Assembly: GCA_947446625.1 (NCBI GenBank)
Contig: CANFIE010000278.1
Coordinates: 1-5,674 of the forward strand
DNA length: 5,674 nt
Direction of reading: 5' to 3'
DNA from: Acetobacteraceae bacterium
Lineage (GTDB): Bacteria; Pseudomonadota; Alphaproteobacteria; Acetobacterales; Acetobacteraceae
Shown one piece after another: positions 1-5,674 of the stretch (positions within the stretch are counted from its first letter, which is position 1; each line of letters opens with the position of its first letter). Below the pieces are notes generated by a model, which was not told the DNA's origin, made no database searches, and worked only from the letters and a program-made list of their open reading frames with translations. The translations under genes were made by a program, and so were the position numbers.

Positions 1-64
1 AGGCGCCCAGGCTGGCCAAAGCCGGGCCTTCCGGCAAGGCCAGGAAATCACCCCCCGCCCCCCG

Positions 65-93
65 GCCTTGGCGCCACAAAACGCCAGTATAAT
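65..93 (+). promoter_or_regulatory. Candidate promoter for the polysaccharide operon
   Basis: A perfect TATAAT hexamer lies at 88-93 at the edge of an AT-rich island in otherwise very GC-rich DNA. The -35 side is weak: GCCTTG at 65-70 gives a 17-bp spacer but matches the consensus poorly, while the better TTGGCG at 68-73 gives only 14 bp. If used, transcription would start near 100 and leave a leader of about 140 nt before the first gene. The call rests on the -10 hexamer, the base-composition shift and the position upstream of the operon. Confidence 0.4.
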
Positions 94-101
94 TGCGAGG
101 G

Positions 102-119
102 AAAATTATCTAAAATTAT
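102..119. repeat. Phased AT-rich direct repeat, possible operator
   Basis: AAAATTAT occurs at 102-109 and again at 112-119, a 10-bp period close to one helical turn. The pair lies just downstream of the TATAAT hexamer, around the predicted transcription start. A regulator or nucleoid protein that binds AT-rich DNA could recognise both copies on one face of the helix. The repeat is directly visible; its function is inference. It could also be simple low-complexity AT-rich sequence. Confidence 0.35.
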
Positions 120-142
120 GGCTTCTCAATATACATCACTTT

Positions 143-161
143 GTGTCATAAAATGCGACAC
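143..161. promoter_or_regulatory. Short inverted repeat in the operon leader
   Basis: GTGTC at 143-147 is complementary to GACAC at 157-161, with a 9-nt centre. Within it CAT (147-149) and ATG (153-155) form a further offset inverted pair, so the whole is an imperfect dyad. It lies in the untranslated region about 80 nt before the first start codon. It could be a regulator site or a small RNA hairpin. I do not recognise it as any known operator. Confidence 0.2.
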
Positions 162-230
162 TCTACGAACGAGCAAAACTGCCGCTCCGATGCAACCCTG
201 GTGCGATGCGCCGAGGCCAGGGGCGGGCAA

Positions 231-234
231 GGAG
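231..234 (+). promoter_or_regulatory. Ribosome binding site of the BcsB-like gene
   Basis: GGAG sits 8 nt before the ATG at 243. This decides the start: the frame is open further upstream (TTG at 141, ATG at 153), but those starts lack a Shine-Dalgarno sequence and would bury the signal peptide behind 30-34 polar residues. Confidence 0.75.
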
Positions 235-242
235 ATTACGCC

Positions 243-2081
243 ATGGCGCACCATCACAGCCGCTGGCCGTGTCGCATCCTCAGCCTGGTGTTGCTGCTGG
301 CGGGGCTGAGCATCACCTTGCCTGCCGCCCGCGCCAATACCCTGGCGGAACTGGGCTTCCCCGAGGGCTTCACCCTCACCGGGCCGCGCGCCGAGGTCAC
401 CGCCTATTTCCCGCTGCCCAGCAACCCCAGCCGCACCGAGCTGGTGCTCGACATCGTGCCCTCGCCGATGCTCGACGCCTATTCCTCAGTGGTGGTCTAT
501 GTCGGAGAAACCCCGATCGCCGCCCTGCCGATGAAGGATGGCCCGCGCGTCGAGCGCATCGCCATTCCCCCGGCGCTGACCCGTGGCGAGTTCCTCCAGG
601 TCCGCTTCGTGGCAGACCAGGCGCTGCGCCGCGACGACCTGTGCTTCACCAACGACAGCCCGGGCGTCTTCACCCTGATTGCCGCCACCAGCCGGCTTGA
701 TACCGGCGCCGAGGGCACCGAGGGCGTGGGCACGGTATGGCGCCGGCTGGCCGGGCGCGTGCCCATGGCGCTGCCCGCGCCGCCCACCATGGCAGACCTG
801 GAAGCCGCCGTTACCCTGGCCACCGCGCTGTATGGCCGTGGCGCCGAACCGGTGATGGTCGGCCCGAATGACCCGGCGGCGCTGATCCGCATTGGCCGCG
901 CCCAGACCCCGCTGGCGCTGGAACCCATTGCCGGCGCCCCGCCCGGCACCGTGCGCCTGCGCGTGGCCGATACCGCCGCCGCCCGCGCCCTGGTGGCCGC
1001 CGCTCCCATCATGCGCGGCATGGCCAGCGCCAACGCCCAGGGTGAGCCGACTTCGGTGGCGCAAACCGGCAACCTGGCCAGTGTCAGCTTTGGCGAGTTG
1101 GGCGTGCGCCCGCCCCAGGTCGCGATCTTCACCAGCGGCAACCTGATCTTTGAACTCCCCTTCGACCGCCTGCCCTCGGACCGCCACCCGGTGGCGCTTG
1201 AATTGTTCGGCCGCGGCCCCTTCACCCCGAATGACGAGGCCATGGCCGTCTCGCTCTCGGTCGGTGGCCGCCTGCTCTGGACCAACACCTATCGCGGCGC
1301 GGTGGAGCTTGACGGCGTGCGCGTGCCGCTGCCGGCCGACCTGCTGCGCCACCGCATGACGGTGATGCTCCGCCTGTCGCGCCTGGGCGCGCACCGTGCC
1401 TGCGGCAATGACGATTCGCTGCCCTTCCAATTGCGCGAAACCAGCCGGGTGGAACTGGCCGAGGGCTATGCCGAGGTGAAGGATTTCGGCGGCTTCGCGG
1501 TGAACGGCGAACGCCCCGCCCTGGTCCGGGTGGATGTGCCCCCGGGCGAGGCCGTGGCCGCCGTGCCACTGCTGGCCCGGCTGCTGGTAGGCGCCGCCGC
1601 CCGGCCCCAGGCCATCGAGCTCAATGGCAATGCCGCGTTGAACCGCCCCTTCATCCTGCTCTCCCGCACCGCGCTGCCCGACATCGCCGGCAACGGCATC
1701 ATCCGGCCCGACCTGGGCCGCGTGATCCTGGACGACCAGCGCAACGGCGCCCGGGTGGAAGTGGCCCCGGCGGCCGGGCTCACCGTGGTGCAGTTGGTGG
1801 CTGCCGGCAGCGTGCCGGGCCTTTGGGTCTCGCCGGGCGCCGAGCCCAGCCTGGCCCGCCCCGCCGCCCTCACCCTGGGCAATGTGGCGGTGTATGATGG
1901 CCAGGTCCGCCCGGTGGTGTTCGACACCCGGCGCGCCCAGGTCATCGTCGAGGAAACCCGCTTCCGTGGCGAGGTCAACCTGCTCGACCGTTGGCGCAAC
2001 GAGCTGTTCCTGCTCGCCTGGGTGCTCATCATCACCCTAGCGGTGGTGGCGGTGGTGCGGCTGCGGCGGCGCGGGGGCTAG
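243..2081 (+). CDS. bcsB: BcsB-family periplasmic subunit of a polysaccharide synthase
   Basis: This 612-aa protein resembles BcsB, the periplasmic partner of the cellulose synthase BcsA, which guides the nascent glucan and anchors to the inner membrane by its C-terminus. Seen here: a signal peptide (about 1-31, cleavage after AARA); a first BcsB-like sugar-binding module (about 45-153) with PSPML, Cys134 and the TSRLD end; a small alpha/beta region (about 180-270) like the first flavodoxin-like domain; a second module (about 300-395, starting NLIFELPF, Cys387); a further alpha/beta region (about 400-565); then a Trp/Arg-rich segment and one membrane helix (about 588-605) ending in RLRRRGG. 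The family usually has about 700-800 residues, so this is a compact member. It is followed 8 bp later by a glycosyltransferase. The symbol denotes family membership; the polymer need not be cellulose, and despite the family's usual product name, BcsB itself is not the c-di-GMP receptor. Confidence 0.85.
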   Translation: MAHHHSRWPCRILSLVLLLAGLSITLPAARANTLAELGFPEGFTLTGPRAEVTAYFPLPSNPSRTELVLDIVPSPMLDAYSSVVVYVGETPIAALPMKDGPRVERIAIPPALTRGEFLQVRFVADQALRRDDLCFTNDSPGVFTLIAATSRLDTGAEGTEGVGTVWRRLAGRVPMALPAPPTMADLEAAVTLATALYGRGAEPVMVGPNDPAALIRIGRAQTPLALEPIAGAPPGTVRLRVADTAAARALVAAAPIMRGMASANAQGEPTSVAQTGNLASVSFGELGVRPPQVAIFTSGNLIFELPFDRLPSDRHPVALELFGRGPFTPNDEAMAVSLSVGGRLLWTNTYRGAVELDGVRVPLPADLLRHRMTVMLRLSRLGAHRACGNDDSLPFQLRETSRVELAEGYAEVKDFGGFAVNGERPALVRVDVPPGEAVAAVPLLARLLVGAAARPQAIELNGNAALNRPFILLSRTALPDIAGNGIIRPDLGRVILDDQRNGARVEVAPAAGLTVVQLVAAGSVPGLWVSPGAEPSLARPAALTLGNVAVYDGQVRPVVFDTRRAQVIVEETRFRGEVNLLDRWRNELFLLAWVLIITLAVVAVVRLRRRGG

Positions 2082-2082
2082 G
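2073..2082 (+). promoter_or_regulatory. Ribosome binding region of the glycosyltransferase, overlapping the upstream stop
   Basis: A G run at 2073-2077 and AGG at 2080-2082 precede the ATG at 2090; AGG is 7 nt away. These bases overlap the TAG stop (2079-2081) of the BcsB-like gene, so translation of the two genes is probably coupled. The Shine-Dalgarno match is poor, which fits coupling rather than independent initiation. Confidence 0.4.
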
Positions 2083-2089
2083 CCGCCCC

Positions 2090-3982
2090 ATGGCCGAGGC
2101 CGCGGCGCAGGAGGATGCCGTCCTCGCCCTGCTGCAACAGCAGGGCCTGCTGGACCACGCCACGCTGGAACGCGCCCAGGCCCAGGCCCGCGCCTGGGCC
2201 ATGACGGTGCAGGATACGCTGATGGCCGACGGCGCCATCAGCCCCAAAGCCTGGGCCAAGGCGGTGGCCGAGGCCAGCGGGCTGCCCCTGGCCGACATGG
2301 TGAAGCACCCCGCCGACCCCACCCTGCTGGACCCGCTGGACCGCGACTTCTACCTGGCCCAGGGCGTGGTGCCCTGGCGCCGAGACGCTGATGGCACGCT
2401 GGTGCTGGCCTGCATTCGCCCGCGCACGCCCGAACTGCTGGCCTGGGCCGAACGCCGCTTTCCCGGCCAGCCCATCGCCTGGGCCGCCACCGCGAAATTC
2501 GACATCCTCTGGACCCTGCAGCAGGTCTTCGACCACCTGGCCGACCTGGCGGCGCGTGAGGCGCTGTTCCTCCGCACGCCCGAGCTTTCGGCCAAAATGG
2601 TGTTCACCGTGCCGCAGGTGATCTTCGCCGCCGGCATGGTCTCGGTGCTGCTGCTGGGGCTGTGGGTGGCGCCCATCACCACGCTGGTCGCCTGCTCCAC
2701 CTTCATCACCAGCTTCTACCTGCTCAGCTTCGGCTTCCGCTTCCTGCTCACCTGGGTGGGCGCGGGGCATGAGGTCGACATCTCGGTGACCGATGCCGAA
2801 ATTGCCGCGCTGAACCCTGAGGAGTTGCCGACCTATACGGTGCTGGTGCCCATGTACAAGGAGAAGGAGGTGCTGCCGATTCTGGTGCACTCCATTCGCC
2901 GCATGGACTACCCGCGCGCCAAGCTGGACGTGAAGCTGGTGCTGGAAGCCGATGACATCGAGACCATCGAGGCAGCGAAGGAACTGCACGCCGAGGGCAT
3001 CTTCGAGATCATCCGCGTGCCGAAAAGCCACCCGAAGACCAAGCCCAAGGCCTGCAACTACGCGCTGCACTTCGCCCGTGGCGAGCTGTGCGTGGTGTTT
3101 GATGCCGAGGACATGCCCGAGCCGGACCAGTTGAAGAAGGCCGTGGCGCTGTTCAACCGCAGCCCGCCGGAAGTGGTCTGCGTGCAGGCCCGGCTGAACT
3201 ACTTCAACCGGCAGGAAAACTTCCTCACCCGCATGTTCACGCTGGAATACAGCAATTGGTTCGACTACCTGCTGCCCGGCCTGCATGTGCTGCGCGTGCC
3301 CATTCCGCTGGGCGGCACCAGCAACCATTTCCGCACCCAAATCCTGCGCGACCTTGGCGCCTGGGACCCCTACAATGTCACCGAGGATGCCGACCTTGGC
3401 GTGCGGCTGACCCAGGCGGGGTATGAGGTGGCGGTGGTGAACTCCACCACCTTCGAGGAAGCCAACGGCGTGCTGCCCAGCTGGATCAACCAGCGCAGCC
3501 GCTGGATCAAGGGCTACATGCAGACCTGGCTGGTGCATATGCGCAACCCGGTGCGGCTGTACCGCCGGCTGGGTGGTGTGGGCTTCTGGGGCTTCCACTT
3601 CTTCGTCGGCTTCCCGGTGCTCACGGCGCTGCTCAACCCGGTGCTCTGGCTCACCACCGTGGCCACGCTCATCTGGGGTTCGGCGGCGGTGGATGTGTTC
3701 TTCCCGCCCCCGGTCATCTACCTGGCCATTTTCAACCTGGTGGTTGGCAACGCCATGTACGTCTACCTCACCATGGTGGCGGCGGCGAAGCGCGGCTGGT
3801 TCATGCTCATGCCCTGGGCGTTGCTGGCGCCGGCCTATTGGGTGCTGCACTCGGTGGCGGCCTACAAGGCGTTCTGGCAATTGCTGCTGCGCCCGCACTA
3901 CTGGGAAAAGACCCAGCACGGCACCTCCACCGCCACCCAGGCAGCGCTGGCCGCCATCGCCACCCCCAGCGGCGCCCGATGA
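2090..3982 (+). CDS. Membrane GT2 glycosyltransferase with N-terminal MshEN-like domain
   Basis: The 630-aa protein is a cellulose-synthase-like inner-membrane family 2 glycosyltransferase, expected to polymerise a nucleotide-sugar and extrude the chain. Residues about 5-160 match the T2SSE_N/MshEN pattern: two short helical GLL/GAIS repeats, then a GLPLADM segment and VVPWRRDADGTLVLA. Two membrane helices follow (about 174-193 and 196-221). The catalytic domain starts at TVLVPMYKE (250-258) and shows D288/D289, the D-rich motif DAED (338-341), TED (431-433) and QRSRW (468-472). Three or so helices lie between 500 and 600, then YWEKTQHG (from 604). The tail ends 23 residues later, so there is no PilZ domain, unlike BcsA. 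The ATG at 2090 is chosen because earlier in-frame starts lie inside the BcsB-like gene. The donor sugar cannot be told from sequence. In E. coli NfrB, a comparable fusion has MshEN at the C-terminus and responds to c-di-GMP. Confidence 0.88.
   Translation: MAEAAAQEDAVLALLQQQGLLDHATLERAQAQARAWAMTVQDTLMADGAISPKAWAKAVAEASGLPLADMVKHPADPTLLDPLDRDFYLAQGVVPWRRDADGTLVLACIRPRTPELLAWAERRFPGQPIAWAATAKFDILWTLQQVFDHLADLAAREALFLRTPELSAKMVFTVPQVIFAAGMVSVLLLGLWVAPITTLVACSTFITSFYLLSFGFRFLLTWVGAGHEVDISVTDAEIAALNPEELPTYTVLVPMYKEKEVLPILVHSIRRMDYPRAKLDVKLVLEADDIETIEAAKELHAEGIFEIIRVPKSHPKTKPKACNYALHFARGELCVVFDAEDMPEPDQLKKAVALFNRSPPEVVCVQARLNYFNRQENFLTRMFTLEYSNWFDYLLPGLHVLRVPIPLGGTSNHFRTQILRDLGAWDPYNVTEDADLGVRLTQAGYEVAVVNSTTFEEANGVLPSWINQRSRWIKGYMQTWLVHMRNPVRLYRRLGGVGFWGFHFFVGFPVLTALLNPVLWLTTVATLIWGSAAVDVFFPPPVIYLAIFNLVVGNAMYVYLTMVAAAKRGWFMLMPWALLAPAYWVLHSVAAYKAFWQLLLRPHYWEKTQHGTSTATQAALAAIATPSGAR
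2179..2200 (+). repeat. GC-rich hairpin early in the glycosyltransferase gene
   Basis: GGCCCAGG (2179-2186) and CCTGGGCC (2193-2200) are perfectly complementary around a 6-nt loop, giving an 8-bp GC-rich stem about 90 nt after the start codon. It encodes an Ala/Gln/Arg/Trp stretch in the MshEN-like domain. It may arise simply from GC-rich codons, but it is strong enough to affect early elongation or mRNA processing. There is no U tract, so it is not an intrinsic terminator. Confidence 0.3.
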
Positions 3983-5136
3983 GCGCACCCAGCGTCTCGG
4001 CCGAATACACCGACCGCGACCCCGGCCACGGCCTGGGCGCGGTGCTGGTCGGCTGCCTCGGCACCGCCTGGTACGCGCTGGTGGCAGACCGCCTGTTTGC
4101 TTCCGGCCACCTGAACACCCTGCTGGAACGGGTCTGGCGCGTCTCCGACGACCCCGCCGCCATGGCCGGGCAATGGCTCACCGCCTGGCTGCTCGCCCTC
4201 ACCCGCCGCCTGCCGGAAGCCGGGCCGCAATCCCTGGTACTGCTTACCGTGCTGGCCGGCGGCTTCACCCTGGGCACCTTCTACTGGCGGCTGCGCCGGG
4301 TGCGCTGGAGCCTGCCACTGGCGCTCTTCGCCACCATGCTGTTGGCGCTGCATCCGGCCACGCTCATTCTGGCCACCACCGGGCAAACCCTGCTGCTCTC
4401 GGTGCTGCTGGTCGGCATCGTCGCCCTCGCGCTCGACCGCGCTTCCACCATTGGCGACGCGCAATCCCTCATGGCGCTGGGCCTGGCCCTGGCCGCGCTG
4501 GTGCTGACAGCACCCGACGCCATCTACATTGCCCTGCCCATCATGGCGCTGCTGCCCTTCTGCCTGCATGACGTGCGCGACAGTGGCAGCGCCGTGGCGC
4601 TGTTCCTGCTCACGCTGTTTCCGGCGGTGGTGGCGGTGGGCGCCATTCTGCTGGCCGCCGCCACCTTTGGCGAAGCCCCCACCTACGCGCTCAACCGCTG
4701 GGTGGCGCCCATGCACGGCCTGGTGGAAGCCGCCAGCACGCCCTGGCTGGTGCGCCATGGCGGGCATTTCTTCTGGCCCTTCCTGGCGTTGCTGCCGCTA
4801 TGCGCCTTGGCCATGCCGCCCATGGCGCTGCCCTTCATCTCGCTGCTGCTGCGGCCCGAGGAACGCGCCCGCCCCGTTACCGCCCTGCTGGCGCTGCTGG
4901 GCGGGCCCATTGCCGGCGCCGGCGCCGCACTGTTCTGGCATGAATCCGGGCCATTGCCGGCCATCGGCATCACCATGGCCGCCGTTGTGGCCTGGACCAC
5001 CAGCCGCCGCCTGCAACCAGCCGAAAGCCTGCTCTGGCTGGTCTGGCTGGCCATTGGCACCACGCTGTGCTGGCTCACCCTATGGATCTGGGATGAGCCG
5101 GGCATGCTGGCCTGGCGTCGCGCCCTGGCGCTGTAG
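3979..5136 (+). CDS. Polytopic membrane protein of unknown function, coupled to the glycosyltransferase
   Basis: I do not recognise this 385-aa protein. It is very hydrophobic, with roughly 10-12 possible membrane helices (for example about 18-39, 84-102, 111-131, 134-153, 163-179, 204-229, 263-290, 299-319, 349-370). A polar loop after the first helix (about 40-62) carries SDDPA. The segment HPATLILATTGQ (from 125), followed by a long hydrophobic run and ALDRA, loosely resembles membrane GT-C glycosyltransferases; this is a weak impression. The start is the ATG that overlaps the preceding stop as ATGA. No Shine-Dalgarno sequence is visible, so translation probably depends on coupling to the glycosyltransferase. 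Its position implies a role with the same polymer, such as lipid-linked sugar transfer, decoration or export. No signal peptide distinct from the first helix and no soluble domain is seen. Confidence 0.8.
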   Translation: MSAPSVSAEYTDRDPGHGLGAVLVGCLGTAWYALVADRLFASGHLNTLLERVWRVSDDPAAMAGQWLTAWLLALTRRLPEAGPQSLVLLTVLAGGFTLGTFYWRLRRVRWSLPLALFATMLLALHPATLILATTGQTLLLSVLLVGIVALALDRASTIGDAQSLMALGLALAALVLTAPDAIYIALPIMALLPFCLHDVRDSGSAVALFLLTLFPAVVAVGAILLAAATFGEAPTYALNRWVAPMHGLVEAASTPWLVRHGGHFFWPFLALLPLCALAMPPMALPFISLLLRPEERARPVTALLALLGGPIAGAGAALFWHESGPLPAIGITMAAVVAWTTSRRLQPAESLLWLVWLAIGTTLCWLTLWIWDEPGMLAWRRALAL

Positions 5137-5199
5137 GCGCTGGTCCCAATGCTGGCCCGGCGCTTGCAGAAGCCCTGCCGGCCCGCAAGGATATCGCCC
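5137..5199 (+). other. Short gap between the membrane protein and the Bug gene
   Basis: This 63-bp spacer contains no convincing promoter and no hairpin with a U tract. The only internal pairing noticed is CTTGC (5163-5167) with GCAAG (5185-5189), a 5-bp stem that overlaps the next gene's ribosome binding site. The Bug gene may therefore be read through from the operon, or may use a promoter too divergent to recognise. Confidence 0.5.
5187..5191 (+). promoter_or_regulatory. Ribosome binding site of the Bug-type gene
   Basis: AAGGA lies 8 nt before the ATG at 5200 and is the best Shine-Dalgarno match nearby. It supports a start that gives a clean signal peptide. Confidence 0.7.
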
Positions 5200-5674
5200 A
5201 TGCATCGTCTGCTCTGCCTCGTCCTCGCCACGCTGGCTCTGGCCGCCCCGGCCCGCGCCTTCCCAGACCATCCGCTGACCATGGTGGTGCCCTATGCCGC
5301 CGGCGGTTCCGCCGATGTGCTGGCCCGGGTCATCGCGCCCGAAATGGCGGCCATGCTCGGCCAGCCCGTGGTGGTGGAACTGCGCCCCGGCGCCGGCGGC
5401 AATGTCGGCGCCCAGCATGTCGCCACCAGCGCCCGGCCCGACGGCCATACCTTCCTGCTCGGCTCGGTCTCGCTGGCCACCGGACCGGCCATTTCCACCC
5501 TCAGCTTCGACCCGATGCGCGACCTGGTGCCGCTGGGCGGCATTGGCACCGTGCCCAACCTGCTGGTGGTCGCGCCACAATCCCCCTTCCTCAGCCTGGC
5601 GGATCTGCTGGCGGCGGCGCGGGCGCGGCCCGGCAGCGTCAGCTACGGCTCCTCGGGCCTGGCCACCGGCAGCC
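5200..5674 (+). CDS. Bug/TctC-family periplasmic solute-binding protein (3' end cut by window)
   Basis: The window holds the first 158 codons of a protein whose family is usually about 320 residues, so about half is present and the frame is open to the edge. A signal peptide occupies about 1-20 (cleavage after APARA). The mature start FPDHPLTMVVPYAAGGSADVL has the typical Bug opening: P-x(n)-VVP, then AGG and Asp39, in the loop that binds carboxylate ligands in this family. LGQPVVVE and RPGAGGN (62-68), then PDGHTFLLG and later YGSSG, are further family signatures. Most members read ENRPGAGG; here Leu61 replaces the Asn. Such proteins bind small carboxylates and related compounds for tripartite tricarboxylate transporters, and many occur as orphans without adjacent TctAB membrane genes. 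The ligand cannot be predicted. No functional link to the polysaccharide genes is evident. Confidence 0.9.
   Translation, partial: MHRLLCLVLATLALAAPARAFPDHPLTMVVPYAAGGSADVLARVIAPEMAAMLGQPVVVELRPGAGGNVGAQHVATSARPDGHTFLLGSVSLATGPAISTLSFDPMRDLVPLGGIGTVPNLLVVAPQSPFLSLADLLAAARARPGSVSYGSSGLATGS

Noticed and set aside
25..41. Hairpin GGCCTT / AAGGCC, with alternative pairing of CAAGGCC (35-41) to GGCCTTG (64-70)
   Set aside because: The stem is only 6-7 bp, has no U tract, and lies upstream of the likely promoter. Such pairings are common in GC-rich DNA.
1..51. Possible divergent minus-strand gene starting at GTG (CAC at 49-51), with a TATACT-like hexamer at 86-91 on that strand
   Set aside because: Only 17 codons fit in the window, and the upstream G run is a poor ribosome site. 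The peptide (Trp/Arg/Pro-rich) is not recognisable.
141..242. Upstream extension of the BcsB-like protein from TTG 141 or ATG 153
   Set aside because: It would add 30-34 polar residues before a good signal peptide, and the GGAG site fits ATG 243.
118..309. 63-codon open frame beginning at ATG 118
   Set aside because: It has no ribosome binding site, overlaps the start of the BcsB-like gene in another frame, and its product looks like random translation.
486..1430. Long minus-strand open frame antisense to the BcsB-like gene
   Set aside because: Same composition artefact; the + strand product shows signal peptide, modules and tail anchor.
2078..3988. Long minus-strand open frame (636 codons) antisense to the glycosyltransferase
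   Set aside because: It is His/Gln/Gly-rich with no domain pattern. Such shadows are expected opposite GC-rich coding DNA with G/C third positions.
4912..4927. Repeated GGCGCC palindrome
   Set aside because: It encodes an Ala/Gly run in a membrane helix and is explained by GC-rich codons.
5163..5189. CTTGC / GCAAG pairing that could mask the Bug gene ribosome site
   Set aside because: A 5-bp stem with a 17-nt loop is too weak to claim as a riboregulator.

Overview
This is a GC-rich window with strong G/C bias at third codon positions and all recognisable genes on the + strand. The style suggests a GC-rich proteobacterium. The tripartite-tricarboxylate (Bug-type) binding protein and the BcsB-like/GT2 gene pair would suit an alphaproteobacterium such as an Acetobacteraceae (Roseomonas-like) species, but this placement is inference, not a sequence match.

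Layout. Bases 1-242 are non-coding as far as I can see. They hold an unusually AT-rich island (about 76-185) with a perfect TATAAT at 88-93, a helically phased direct repeat (102-119) and a short dyad (143-161). Then come three tightly packed genes: a 612-aa exported, C-terminally anchored BcsB-family protein (243-2081); a 630-aa membrane GT2 glycosyltransferase with an N-terminal T2SSE_N/MshEN-like domain (2090-3982); and a 385-aa polytopic membrane protein of unknown function (3979-5136). Spacings are 8 bp and a 4-bp ATGA overlap, so these three almost certainly form one operon. After 63 bp a fourth gene begins (5200, cut by the window end). It encodes a secreted Bug/TctC solute-binding protein and is probably a separate functional unit.

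How they may work together. The GT2 protein has the D / D-rich / TED / QxxRW motif set of processive, cellulose-synthase-like enzymes and membrane helices on both sides of the catalytic domain. It would polymerise a nucleotide-sugar and pass the chain across the inner membrane. The BcsB-like protein has the BcsB plan of two sugar-binding-like modules, intervening domains and a tail anchor, and would accept the chain in the periplasm. Unlike BcsA, the glycosyltransferase has no C-terminal PilZ domain. Its N-terminal MshEN-like domain sits where a regulatory input could be, which recalls E. coli NfrB, where the MshEN domain is at the other end. The polytopic third protein may modify, flip or help export the polymer. 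No outer-membrane BcsC-like porin, BcsZ-like hydrolase or diguanylate cyclase is in the window. The polymer is unknown, and this looks like a non-canonical exopolysaccharide synthase rather than a standard cellulose operon.
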